Positions 1-11,233 of a stretch of 64,000 nt of DNA are shown one piece after another. The stretch spans positions 8,101,906-8,165,905 of the forward strand of contig CM072160.1 in NCBI GenBank assembly GCA_036850595.1, given 5' to 3'. A program made the position numbers and the translations under genes. Below the pieces are notes generated by a model. The model had not been told where the DNA came from and ran no database searches. It saw only the letters and a program-made list of their open reading frames with translations. Origin of the DNA: Rhyacichthys aspro. Taxonomy: Eukaryota > Chordata > Actinopteri > Gobiiformes > Rhyacichthyidae. Every line of letters starts with the position of its first letter. Within the stretch, counting starts at the first letter, position 1.

Positions 1-766
1 TTGCCACTAAATAAAAAAGGGTAAGGGCTTACAATGAATATTTAATAGAAAAATCCTCGTCTGACCTTGAATGCCTCCCTGGTTGGGAACATTTTCAAGT
101 GGCAGGCAATAAAACTTTCAGAAGAAAGTGGGAACAGTGATCGTCACAAATCACAGTGGAGAGCAGATTGTTCAGTTTGGGACTCCAGCCTCTGCAAGAC
201 ATTATGGGTTTGTTTAAGTGCCAAATTCACCATACAAAGACTGATCTTATGTAACACTGTCTGCAATGTTCTCACACACTGTTTGTGCTGTATTGTGCTG
301 AAGGGATTTTAAGAATGGCTTATGTATTTCTAACACTGAGCTGTAAAAACGCATCAACTTTAACCTCTAAAGAATACATTAAAACAGCTATGAAACTATT
401 ATAAATATTTCTGTTCCAACTGTTGTAAATCACACAGCTTTATTCATTGTTAAGCTCTGCGCAAAATTAGACAAATATACTGCACTGACAAACCTACAGA
501 GTGTTTTACAATAACAAATCTACATCCACTAAGACAAAATATTTCTACACAAGATATAGTATTTGTGGAGAGAAGTCAATTACAAGATATAGATGCACAG
601 ATGCAAGCAGCAGAAAACGATACAGATAAAGTAGTAAAATAGAGAAATTTGAGTTTAACAGACTCAGAGCATGCAAAATAAATAAGTTACTGCACCCAAT
701 AAATGAATGAATGTGCATCTAAAAAGAATATTTAAAACAAGTGACACTGACTTATGTCCATTGCAG
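1..766 (+). other. Intron 2 of the leftmost MMP gene (no exon seen)
   Basis: No propeptide exon with a cysteine-switch (PRCGxPD-type) motif is visible here in any + frame. The first recognisable MMP exon starts at 767, right after a TTGCAG acceptor, and begins with the last base of a split codon. This stretch is therefore most likely the 3' part of intron 2, with exons 1 and 2 left of the window. The short open frames here resemble no known protein. Confidence 0.6.
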
Positions 767-3328
767 CATTGGAAGATACACCAGAGATTTGCCTCGCAGC
801 ACAGTGGATTCTCTGATTGAATCTGCTTTCAATGTTTGGTCCAGAGCCAGCAGTCTGAGATTTGTTCGCTCACACAACCACAATGCTGACATAATGGTGG
901 AGTTTGTTACCTATGGTGAGTCTGTCATAGTGACAACATTGGCACAGCTAGTGAAATAGTCAAATAGATAATACAGTGCTTTTAAGAACACTAATTTACC
1001 AGCGTCATCATTGCTGACTGCGGAATATGACAGAATCATTTCATTGGGTCGAGGAGAAGCCTATAATTTACTTTTAGGCAGGAATGAAAATGGTTTTGTC
1101 TGTGGTTTCTGTTGCATGTTTGGCGTGGATTATGCTATTATTAAGCACATGGAGATCTGTATCCTTTTGATGGACCCAGAGGGACATTGGCCCATGCTTT
1201 TGGTCCAGGCCCAGGCATTGGAGGGGACACACATTTTGATGACAACGAGCAATGGACAACAGGACAAACAGGTAAAATAATCCACTTAAATACTTTATAA
1301 AGAGAACGGTGTGACTTTATGAATACATTTACTTTACTTTATGGTTTGTTACAGGTTTTAATCTGTTTGTGGTAGCAGCACATGAGATTGGCCATGCATT
1401 GGGCCTGAAGCACTCCCGAAACCCAGACTCACTTATGTACCCAAACTACAGGCCATCCCGTCCAGCCAACTTACTATCCCTCGAGGATGTAGCAAACATC
1501 AACGCACTTTACAGTAAAATCTCTAGTCATCATTTTTAGGATGATGTAAAGTTACATTTAAAACTAAAACTCAACCCAACTTCAAAGTGTGCCCTTGTGT
1601 TTTTTAGGCCCAGTCCGATTCCCTGTTTATCTGGGAAGCTTTAACCCCTGGCTATTCCCTCGACTCATGCAGGACAGGTGCGCCCCTGACATGACCTTTG
1701 ACGCAGTGTCCACCGTTGGTGATGCTACCTTCTTCTTTAGAAAACAGTGAGTTGGTTTTGATAAAATTAACATATCTTCAGATGATTAGCCAAAAAATAA
1801 ATACATACTTTTTTCTTACAAGATATCTTTGGATTAAACATAACACTCAATCAGACATCAAAGAGGGCCCCATCTCAAACTTCATGCCAAAGATTGAAAC
1901 AAGCATTGATGCAGCCTTCTGGGTTCCCCGCAGAAACACAGCCTACCTGATTCATGGTAAAAAACTAATTCAGTTATCTTGAGATTCCCTGTGTATCTAC
2001 AACCTGACTGTAAACATTTTACTGAGCACTTCATAACAGTGTTAATCCTGACAGAGTCCATGTTTTGGACGGTGAAGGGCTCCACTGTGAGGGGAAAACC
2101 CAGACCCCTGAGCCACTTTGGTTTTCCGATCTGGGTCCAAGACGTGGATGCAGCGGTGCACATTGTGAAAACTGGACGAACACTCTTCTTTATGCATGAC
2201 ATTTACTGGAGGTATGGTAACTCACATGATTACTTTGATAAAGGTGATTTGTTATAGGGCGTATATCTTCAGGTCATGTAACTGTATTCATTTATCTACA
2301 TTTATTTAATAGTAAGGGCAATGCTTATGAAGTTGGGTTGTTTCAGAAAGACATTTTTTGACAGTTTAGGCACATACCACATTACTACCACATCATTTTC
2401 TATGCATTCTGCAGTTAGAATAACTATAAAACTAGAGATCTCTCCCGTGCGTAACAAATAGATCAGTGTGAATCAGAGTGAATAAACTAAAATAATACTT
2501 TACAGTACCCTGCAATTATTTCTGTGTAGCTTAAATTGCATATACACTAAATTTTAGTGTCAACAGATGTAGATGTGAAACTAATCACTGACTGAGAATG
2601 GATAGATTCTCTGTTATTTGAAAGCACTAGTCAAACACTATTAGCAACAAATATTTGCTTTAATAGATCAAAACCCATATCAACTTTCTTTTTCAGCTAC
2701 AATGAAAACAGGCGAGTTATGGATTTTGGCTATCCAAAATACATCTATGAGGACTTTCCTGGACTGAACACAACTGAAACAATAAATGCAGCATTTCATA
2801 AAGAGGGTAAGCCAACATCTGTTATAACAATAAACAATTTTCAATGTATGTACAAGTACTGCTTGTTATATATGTCTGTAGACACACTGGCCAATGTTTA
2901 GATTGCTAGGTGTAGTAATTGTGTCTTGGTAGTAAACTTCTGTCTGTAGCTCAGGGGGATTTTGTGAGTTACATTGCTATTATTGGCAGAGGAATGCCCA
3001 TTTACATCAGCTGAGCGTAGCGATTTTTTTCAGAACATGTGGTTCCCCTCTGTGATTTAAACAGTATAATTTTTTACTCATTTTATCTTTTAAAGCTTCT
3101 CAAATCATATACTGTAATTTCAACTGTGAGCCCAATGTATATTTTACTTAAGATACATGATTATCCTCATCATCATAACCAACAGAAGAGTTAGATTGAA
3201 AATCACTATCAATTTTTCTCACTTCAGGTTTCATCTACTTCTTTATTGGTCGCCAAGTCTACAAATATAACTACACCCAGAAATGCACGGTTGGAGTTGA
3301 GAAAGCAAATTCCTGGCTAGGATGTTGA
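767..3328 (+). CDS. mmp20: Matrix metalloproteinase, enamelysin (MMP20)-like, 5' partial
   Basis: Secreted zinc endopeptidase of the extracellular matrix. Eight exons in continuous phase are visible: 767-915, 1146-1271, 1355-1513, 1608-1746, 1823-1956, 2055-2211, 2697-2806 and 3228-3328 (357 residues plus stop). Their sizes (149, 126, 159, 139, 134, 157, 110, 101 bp) match canonical MMP exons 3-10. The first three encode the catalytic domain. It has the calcium/structural-zinc segment HGDLYPFDGP, the catalytic zinc motif HEIGHALGLKH and the Met-turn SLMYPNY. The rest encode a hinge and a four-blade hemopexin domain framed by Cys in RCAPD and the terminal NSWLGC. Similarity to MMP20 rests on remembered motifs such as YPFDGPRGTLAHAF and the GFNLF..VAAHE stretch. 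The hinge is oddly hydrophobic, and there is an extra Cys in the last blade (TQKCTV). Signal peptide and propeptide exons must lie left of the window. No frameshift or internal stop is seen, so it appears functional. MMP family membership is certain; the MMP20 assignment is moderate. Confidence 0.85.
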
Positions 3329-3378
3329 AATGTTGTCATTCTGTGAACATGCCACAAAGAAATGACTTAAAATACCTG

Positions 3379-3384
3379 AATAAA
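3379..3384 (+). terminator. Poly(A) signal of the first MMP gene
   Basis: AATAAA lies about 50 bp after the stop codon at 3326-3328 and implies a very short 3' UTR. Confidence 0.6.
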
Positions 3385-3789
3385 TGACTTAATCAATTAA
3401 AAACATGTCTCTTCATTGGTTGTTAAATTGAGACACACTGAAGGGCACTAAAGGGTTTTGAGTAGAGGTTGTTCTACATTTAATGTTGACATTATAGGAT
3501 TTTTTTCCCCATTGTGGTGGAGGGCGGTACAAAAACCTCGCTCTGTGCCTCACTAATTGCAGCATGCTTTGACTTGACTGCATAGAACATTCTTGGATTT
3601 CTATAGACTTCAAAACCAAACTGCACACACATCTTTAACAATTACGCTCAGAAAGTACCAGACGCAGAATGTAGACATTTCATTGGGAGGTTATAACCAC
3701 AAAAACCTCCAGAAATTTGGGACAGGTAGACCCAGCTGTAACGAGCGCGCCCATGTGATTACCCAACATTCCCCCCAAGAATACTCCCA
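3385..3789. other. Intergenic spacer between MMP genes 1 and 2
   Basis: About 400 bp with no convincing exon. It should contain the upstream promoter of the second MMP gene. Apart from the TATA box that follows it, I see no clear regulatory motif. Confidence 0.5.
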
Positions 3790-3797
3790 TATAAAAA
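3790..3797 (+). promoter_or_regulatory. TATA box of the second MMP gene
   Basis: TATAAAAA lies 42 bp upstream of the ATG at 3832. With a normal spacing of about 30 bp to the start site, the 5' leader would be only around a dozen bases. TATA-driven, inducible promoters are common in the secreted MMP genes. Confidence 0.55.
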
Positions 3798-3831
3798 ATC
3801 CGAAGCCTGCTAGAAAAGTGCATTTTAAAAC

Positions 3832-6800
3832 ATGGAGTTGTTCTGGTCTTGGATACTCGCTTGGTGTTCCTTGTTTATGGGACTGTCATGGACTCTACCA
3901 GTGGAGCTGGATCGACAGCCGAGGCCTGAAGATGTGCAGCTGGCTGAGGTTTGTGGACTAAAACCTCACTTTAAAATGGCCATAATAACAACTTTATTAT
4001 ACATTTACATTCATATTGATCTTGAATGACATATTTAAAGATTTTGTGAAATGTATTTGTGATGCACTTGAGTGTACAAACAGTAACTGGACAAACGTTT
4101 TGGATGTTAACTCATCCATTTGGTTCTTTCTTTAGTTGTGGATCTTAAAAACCAGTTGATAAAATGAGCGTTGTAGTGTGGCATAATTCAGTCTAAGTAA
4201 TACTTGTAAGAATTTAAAATGAGTACCATATTGGTGTGTCATTCGTAATAAGCAGATTTTGGTGTCAACCACATCATGTGTTTTTTTATAGCGAGTGTGA
4301 ATGAGAAGTTGCGTAGACGCCTACCGTCTGATACGCAGCTCAAAAATGTATATATCTGCCCACATTAAACACAAAAAATTAAACTTGGATTAAAAGACAC
4401 ATAATTTCAGCTGAAGTCAATAGTTTATGATCTTTGACATTCACATGGTTTTGCATTTCAAACATAGCTAATTAACAACCAAAAAACACACATTTAAAAA
4501 TGTAAATGTGGTATCTAAAGATAAGTCCCCCAACAGAGCTATCTCGCAAGGTTTTACTACCTGAGCCCTAAAGGCAGAAGCAGAGTGCACACAAGAAAGC
4601 CCAGATCCACTTCCGACATGGACCACACAATCAGGCAAATGCAGCATTTCTTTGGTCTGACTGAGTCTGGTCGTCTTGACCACCAAACACTGCACAAGAT
4701 GAAGGAGGCGAGGTGTGGTGTGCCAGATGTGGATAACTTCAACTTCTACCCCAATAAGCCCAAGTGGAAAAACCACACTATCACTTACATGTAAGATGTT
4801 CTAGGTTTTTAAAGTTCATTTCAGTAGCCTTTATATTTTTATACAGACTTTTCTACTGGTTTACAGGATTGCTAGATATACACCAGACATGAAGAAAGAG
4901 GATGTGGACAAGTCTTTTCGTTTAGCCTTCAAGATGTGGAGCGACGCCTCACCACTGAGGTTCATCCAAGTCAATCGTGGCAAAGCCGATATAATACTGA
5001 CCTTCGCTCGTGGATGTAAATATACAATTCATTAATTTTTTTTTTACGTTTCTAATGAGTCTAATGAACTAATGAACTATATTTTTTTCTAGTCCATGGA
5101 GATTTCTTTCCGTTTGATGGGCCGCGGGGTGTGCTAGCTCATGCTTTTCAGCCTGGAGAGGGGATTGGAGGAGACATACACTTTGATGAGGATGAAACAT
5201 GGACAACAGGCAGCCATGGTTTGTCTTAAAATAATTCTACAGACTATAAAAAATGATCCGAGCATCGCTATTGCAGTATGTAAGCACTAAAAAGCACTCA
5301 AATGTGCCATTATGCTTGCATGTAAAGATTCAATATGGCGTCCTGCCTAAGCTTCTAACTAGTGGCCTAAAGCAAACACTACAGCAATGACAAAGCATCA
5401 AGTGACTCATATTGTTCTTTCAGGTTACAGTCTTTTTGCAGTAGCAGCACATGAGCTTGGCCACTCTCTTGGTTTAACTCATTCTCAAGACTCCTCTGCC
5501 ATCATGTACCCCAATTACAGACAACGAAGCAGTAAACAATACTCTCTGTCTAAAGATGACATACTTGGGATCCAAACACTATATGGTAAGCTTAGCTTAA
5601 TCATGAAAATTTAAAAGTAAATCAAAAACAGTGGTGCATACTAGTATTTGACTGAACTTTGACCAGGCAAACCAACAGAAAAGGCAGAAATGACTCCCAG
5701 AAAGTGTGACCCTAACTTCTCGTTTGATGCTGCGGCTATGATTGGGAATGAGATTGTCTTCTTTAAAAACAGGTAAGCATACAACATGTTCTGCTTTTAT
5801 TAAATTAGAGAGATAAATATGAGTAAACTGTTGCCAATCCCAGATACATGTGGATGAGAACAACCTGGACGACGTACTGGAATCGCCTGAGAGAGGGCCA
5901 AAGTAGCACATATTTACCGAGCATCCATTCTCACATCGATGCTGCATATGATGCCAAAGGCGTGGCATACATCTTCACCGGTAGAGTAATGGGCAGTCAG
6001 CATGACAAGGCTGGATTTTCAGTGCTACAGAACAGTGTTGCTTCCAAATTACAGCCTTGGGCAACCAAGTGTTGCAGTTCATGCAAGAGGCTCACCGAGT
6101 TTGGAAGCCCTTTGTGGTATGTTGCTGTTTTTGATAGTACACAAAGTGCGGTGACACAGCTGTGTTTTTCCAGGTCATAAGTACTGGGTGGTTCAACAGC
6201 TTAAGATGAAAAGTCATGCTCGTTCCATCTCCGAGTATGGCTTCTCCTCCAGCGTCAAACAGGTTGATGCCGCAGTGCATGTCAGTGAATATGGGAAAAC
6301 AATATTCTTCACTGGGGAGTTGTACTACAGGTAACTCCTTCAAAAGACTACACAGTTTGGTAGTAAGACTTTCAAGTGATATACAATAACTGTTGAATAT
6401 TATACCAACTTGATTATTTAAATGGCCTCTTCATATAATAAAAAGAGTGTATTAAGAAAAATGAACACCAACCCCTCAGTTTGAACTTTTCTTCTGAAAA
6501 ACATTCTTTCAGTCGTCAATGTGCATTTAAAAATCATATACAGTAGATATCAGTTTGCTTTGTCTTGCCCAGTAGCCAGTTAAGTTTTAGACCTGCGAGC
6601 TTGGTCTTGATCCTGAATCCTAAAGTAACACAATAACATTTGAAACAAAAACTTTTTGATCAGGTTTGATGAGCGCAAGAGAAAAATGGACACAGGTTTC
6701 CCTCGACCAATTCACACAGACTGGCCTGGAATCCCGAGCAAAGTCAACGCAGCGTTCAAATTGCAAGGTAAAAAAAAGAAAGAAAAAAATCACAGTGCTG

Positions 6801-7179
6801 GTAAATGGTCATGAACTTTCTATAATGGAGACCTGAGCGGCAAGATGCAAATAGCATCCAGCTGAAATAGAAGTTGTAATTTCTTGTTTTTAGCATGTTT
6901 AGGTGGTAGACGGGTGGGGTTCACCACATTGAACACACTTTTTTTCCCCCTAAACATGCATTTTTTGGAACGTGTAGCAGAGCAGCAAAGCTTAACATTC
7001 ACTGTATACGAAAACTGAACAACACAGAAATAGTGTTGAATAGTTAAAAAGTTATATTGACAAAATTTGTGTTTACAGGGAGCATTTTCATCATCAGTGG
7101 AACAAAATCCTACCAGTATGACTTCAGAAAGAACAGAGTGGTGAAGATCATTTCAGCAAACTCTTGGCTTGGATGTTGA
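3832..7179 (+). CDS. mmp20: Matrix metalloproteinase, enamelysin (MMP20)-like, complete
   Basis: Complete secreted pro-MMP of 470 residues in the canonical ten exons: 3832-3948, 4537-4790, 4867-5015, 5093-5218, 5424-5585, 5667-5772, 5844-5980, 6174-6330, 6664-6767 and 7079-7179, all in phase. Residues 1 to about 22 form a hydrophobic signal peptide starting MELFWSWILAW. The propeptide has the QMQHFFGLTESGRLD segment and a cysteine switch ARCGVPDV (Cys99), with Ala replacing the usual Pro. The catalytic domain includes HGDFFPFDGP, HELGHSLGLTH (about 225-235) and the Met-turn AIMYPNY. The hinge is short (about 13 residues). The hemopexin domain runs from Cys283 to Cys470, the last residue. The segment FDERKRKM and the end NSWLGC recall human MMP20, a protease of enamel matrix. 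It is the tandem neighbour of the gene at 767-3328, transcribed the same way, and probably a duplicate. Start chosen because this ATG opens the signal peptide just after a TATA box. MMP identity is certain; subtype is inferred without alignment. Confidence 0.9.
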
Positions 7180-7213
7180 CAGTGGTAGACGAGTTATTTG
7201 GCATTGTTTATAC

Positions 7214-8052
7214 TCTCCAATTACAGTGGCTTGGGGCATGTTTTCTCATGTATAATAGTGAGAACTCGTCTGTAATGTGTAAATGAAATGCACTTATTTT
7301 TATACTGTTTTTAGAAGTGTGTTAACAGATGTAGAGGTATTCCATGAGCACATTCACTAAAGACATCATTTAAACTTATCGATTTGAATTTAATAAAAAT
7401 GATTTTTTCAAAGATTCATCAAGCTGCAGTTTCTTTGGTTTTATTGTGTACTAATGTTATCTGTTCATACAAACTCAGCTGTTGTCAATAATCATCAAAG
7501 GTCAACAACTAGTCAAATGTCTTTTTACAGACAAGTTTAAACTCTAAACATTAGTGCCACAAGAGGTGAATGTAGCTAATCCTTTCTGGGTCTTTGTTTC
7601 CTCAAACATCGACCCTGCTTATGCTGTTAATTTCTCCAATTACAGTGGCTTGGGGCATGTTTTCTCATGTATAATAGTGAGAACTCATCTGTAATGTGTA
7701 AATGAAATGCACTTATTTTTATACTGTTTTTAGAAGTGTGTTAACAGATGTAGATGTAGAGCACATTCACTTAAGACATCATTTAAACTTAATGAGTTAT
7801 CGATTTGAACTTAATAAAATTGATTTTTTCAAAGATTCATCAAGCTGCAGTTTCTTTGCTTTTATCGCGTACTAATGTTATCTGTTCATACAAACTCAGC
7901 TGTTGTCAATAATTATCAAAGGTCAACAACTAGTCAAATGTCTTTTTACAGACAAGTTTAAACTCTAAACATTAGTGCCACAAGAGGTGAATGTAGCTAA
8001 TCCTTTCTGGGTCTTTGTTTCCTCAAACATGGACCCTGCTTATGCTGTTAAT
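7214..8052. repeat. Tandem duplication of ~420 bp covering an MMP 3' UTR
   Basis: Two adjacent copies, about 7214-7632 and 7633-8052, are nearly identical over their whole length. They start at TCTCCAATTACAGTGGC and end at ACCCTGCTTATGCTGTTAAT. Differences are scattered substitutions and a few small indels. Copy 1 contains the poly(A) signal of the upstream gene (7392-7397), and copy 2 carries the same signal at 7813-7818. Neither copy encodes an MMP exon. Confidence 0.9.
7392..7397 (+). terminator. Poly(A) signal of the second MMP gene
   Basis: AATAAA about 215 bp after the stop codon (7177-7179). An equivalent AATAAA at 7813-7818 in the duplicated copy could serve as a second, distal site. 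Confidence 0.55.
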
Positions 8053-8290
8053 CTTTACATATGGTACAGGTCCAAAGACAGCTATACATTAAAGTCCATT
8101 TGGACAAAACCCACATATTTACTTTACAAATGTTCAACTAATCATCACCCTAACATCTCCTCCCACTGTGTTATCAGAAGGACCCCTCTTTGAGCCCTTG
8201 AGTACAGGGGTTTATCTCCACACTTACTGAGACTGGGTCTGTTAGACAAAAGACTACAGCAGATGAAGAGCAGAAAAACAATTTAACCAA
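8053..8290 (+). promoter_or_regulatory. Probable promoter and 5' leader of the third MMP gene
   Basis: This 238-bp stretch separates the tandem duplication from the ATG at 8291. No canonical TATA box is present. An AT-rich TTTATC around 8210 is the nearest candidate. Assignment as promoter is by position only. Confidence 0.35.
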
Positions 8291-10883
8291 ATGTCTGCTA
8301 CAACACTTTGGTCATTGCTGCTGGGTGCTTTAGCTCTGTGTCATGCAGCTCCAACTATTGCACCGACAATTTCACCTGAGGACCAGTCGTTGGGTGAGGT
8401 AATTCAGATAACTTGCTATCTTATAGGCTATTTTTTTTTAAATCATTGCAGTCTTATACTCAGATCATTGAGTCTGTTGCTAATAGCAGCCTTCTTTTCA
8501 GAGTTACATTTATCAGTTTTATTCTGATGTTGGAGTATCAAATGTCTCAACCCGAAGCCTCCTCAACACCAGCTCATTCAGCGAGGACTTAGAGGCTATG
8601 CAAGCCTTCTTTGGCCTTGAGGTGTGTGTCAAAAATTTACTTTGACCATTCATGCCCAAAATGGATTTGCTTTCGATTTAAGTAGATATATCATTTACAT
8701 TACTGATCTCTAGGTGACCGGCACATTGAATAATGAGACACTGGAGGTAATGAAGGCACCCAGGTGTGGTGTATCCGATATCAGCCGATATGGACACTTC
8801 CCTGGGAAACCAAAGTGGAAGAAAAGTCTTATTACCTACAGGTAAATATAGGTTTATGCTTTACTCTTAGTTTTAATAAGTGTCTATTTACAATGACAAT
8901 TACAATAACTACAAGAGCATGTGATTCAATTTGGACAGGATCACACAGTACACTCCAGATCTTACACAGAGGCAAGTCGATGCAACAATTGCCCAGGCTT
9001 TCCAGTTGTATAGTGATGTTATTCCACTGAACTTCAAACAAGTCTATAGTGGCACTGCGGACATTATGATCCTCTTCAAGGGTGGCTGTAAGTCTAGGAA
9101 TATAGAGAGAGGTTTGAAATCTCACTTTTTACTGTCTCAAACATTATTTTTATTTACATTATTTGTACTTGTCATACAATAGATCATGGGGACTTTTACC
9201 CTTTTGATGGAGCTGGTGGAGTACTTGCTCATGCTAACTCCCCTGGAAGGGGGCAGGGAGGGGACACACACTTTGATGATGATGAAACCTGGACTCTAAC
9301 CCGAAGAGGTAAATACTTACTGATGTTTAAAAAATATCTAGCTGTACTGTTCAAACTCCACAGAGGCCCGATGATGCATCTGAGCAAACACTGGGGCAAA
9401 ACATGAGTAAAGCCAATTAAAAACACAAAATGTGATAAAATAAATAAATAGATAATAATAATAATAATTCCCTTAAATTTAATAAAAAAAAGTCTGATTT
9501 AATCTCTTAAATCTTGTTTCACTGTTCCTGTTTTACTGTTTAGGTGTAAATTTACTGCTGGTTGCAGCTCATGAATTTGGCCACGCTCTTGGCCTTGATC
9601 ACTCACGAGACAGACGTGCACTAATGTATCCAACATATCAGTATGTCAATACAAACGGATACAGGCTGCCAGATGATGACAGACGTGGAGTTCAAGCCCT
9701 TTATGGTAAAGACATTTTCATAGAGTGGCATCCTTATTAATGTCCAGCCAAAGACTGAGCAACTGAGCCAACATGAACAATCAATATGTGAATTGTCATT
9801 ATAAATATGACATTCACATTAATTTTGTCACACCAACTTCAGGCAGCCGTACACCAGATCCAAAACCTAAACCACCTCCAACTCCAGAACCACAACCAGA
9901 TCCAGAGGACCCTGAAGACCCAGACCCTCTTCCAAACCCTGGAAATGAAAAATGTAGCCGTAATCTGGTGTTTGATGCAGCTACCTCTGTCAGGGGAGAC
10001 CTGTTCTTCTTCAAAAATGGGTACAGTCAAGTCCTGTGATTTTCTGCATAATATGTGACCAGTTCTTAAAAAATTCTTTCATTTCTTCCCAAATAGATAT
10101 TACTGGAGAAAAAGTAGATCTTTTCAAGGAATACGCTTGATTAAAGTTAGCACCAAATGGGCACAGATAAACCAAGTGGATGCTGCTTATGAGGTCCCAC
10201 ATGAAAACGTGTTTTATCTTTTTGAAGGTTGGTGTTGAATAAGGTCCAATTAACCCAATTACAAAAACAAAACAAACAAAAACAAACAAACAAAAAAAAA
10301 AAATTCTAATAATTAATAATTAATAATTAATAATTAATTAATTCTTTTTTCTCTCTCTCTTTTTAAATCCTTGTTAGGCCGTCAATACTGGGGTATAAGA
10401 GCCAACACAAAGAAAAAGATTCCTGGCTATCCAAAGTCTATCACCAACCTTGGACTTCCATCTTCAGTCACTAAGATGGATGCAGCTGTTTATGTGCCCA
10501 CTACAAGGAAAACCCTATTTTTTGTGAAAAACACATATTGGAGGTGAGTGGGGTCATAGATAAATGTTGCTAGATAAAGCCCATTATTAACATCTTTACC
10601 CTCCAGTTACGATGAAGCCCGAAACCAAATGGACTATGGTTACCCAAGATATATCACTCAGGATTTCCCTGGCATTGGCTCTAAAGTTGATGCAGCCTTT
10701 GAGAATTATGGTAAGAAACATGTTACTTAGTAATAGAAAGTAGCTATGTTTCCCTATAAACTATGTATTCTTTTCACAGGATATTTGTATTTCTCCAATG
10801 GCCCCAGACAGAGTGAGTATTACCTACCATACAGGAGAGTGATGCGTGTCCTGCTCAACTATGGCTGGCTTGACTGCTACTGA
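8291..10883 (+). CDS. mmp13: Matrix metalloproteinase, collagenase/MMP13-like, complete
   Basis: Complete secreted pro-MMP of 491 residues in eleven exons: 8291-8398, 8502-8621, 8714-8841, 8939-9087, 9183-9308, 9544-9705, 9843-10020, 10097-10227, 10378-10543, 10607-10710 and 10780-10883. A signal peptide ends near CHAAP (residues 1-20). The propeptide has AMQAFFGLE and a cysteine switch PRCGVSD (Cys94), with Ser for the usual Pro. The propeptide exon is split by an extra 92-bp phase-0 intron (8622-8713) that contains in-frame stops. The catalytic domain holds HGDFYPFDGA, HEFGHALGLDH (220-230) and the Met-turn ALMYPTY. Residues 266-301 form a long hinge rich in Pro, Asp and Glu. The hemopexin domain runs from Cys302 to Cys490, one residue before the end (WLDCY). 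GYPKSITNLGLP and FPGIGSKVDA resemble MMP13, whereas LMYPTYQY in the catalytic domain also resembles MMP20. It may therefore be a teleost-specific collagenase-like MMP. Family certain; subtype moderate. Confidence 0.88.
10261..10343. repeat. Low-complexity (CAAA)n / (TAAT)n tract in an MMP intron
   Basis: An A-rich run with AAAC units is followed by TAATAAT repeats, entirely within intron 8 of the third MMP gene (10228-10377). No function suggested. Confidence 0.8.
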
Positions 10884-10973
10884 GAAGAGTGTGATTCTCT
10901 GAGACTGCAAACAGTGTAAAATCATCTTTGAGCTTGTTGATTGTGACTGTCATTAAGAGGAAAAATGCAAGGA

Positions 10974-10979
10974 ATTAAA
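10974..10979 (+). terminator. Poly(A) signal (ATTAAA) of the third MMP gene
   Basis: The ATTAAA variant lies about 90 bp after the stop codon (10881-10883). A canonical AATAAA at 11228-11233 is a possible distal site. Confidence 0.45.
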
Positions 10980-11233
10980 TCATACTGTAAAAAGCTTATC
11001 ATGCATTATCTAAAATAGCTTTGTGTTTTTTGTGTTTGAGATCACAATACATACACATGACTATTTTCATATACCACTCCCAGCATCATGAATAGCCTAC
11101 GCATAAAAATCTAATTAGAAAACATGCTGCAAAGCTGGTTTGTAAGATACTCATTTTACTTACATTTCTAAAATATGATTAACATGCAATACATTATCTT
11201 TCAATTTCTGAGTTACCACTTATTTTGAATAAA

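Noticed and set aside
67..312. Open frame of 81 codons at the left edge, considered as the missing MMP propeptide exon
   Set aside because: No cysteine-switch motif, no FFGL-type segment and no splice sites in the right phase; judged intronic.
9814..10030. Gly/Ser-rich and Trp/Phe-rich open frames on the - strand
   Set aside because: They are the complement of the proline-rich hinge exon of the third MMP.
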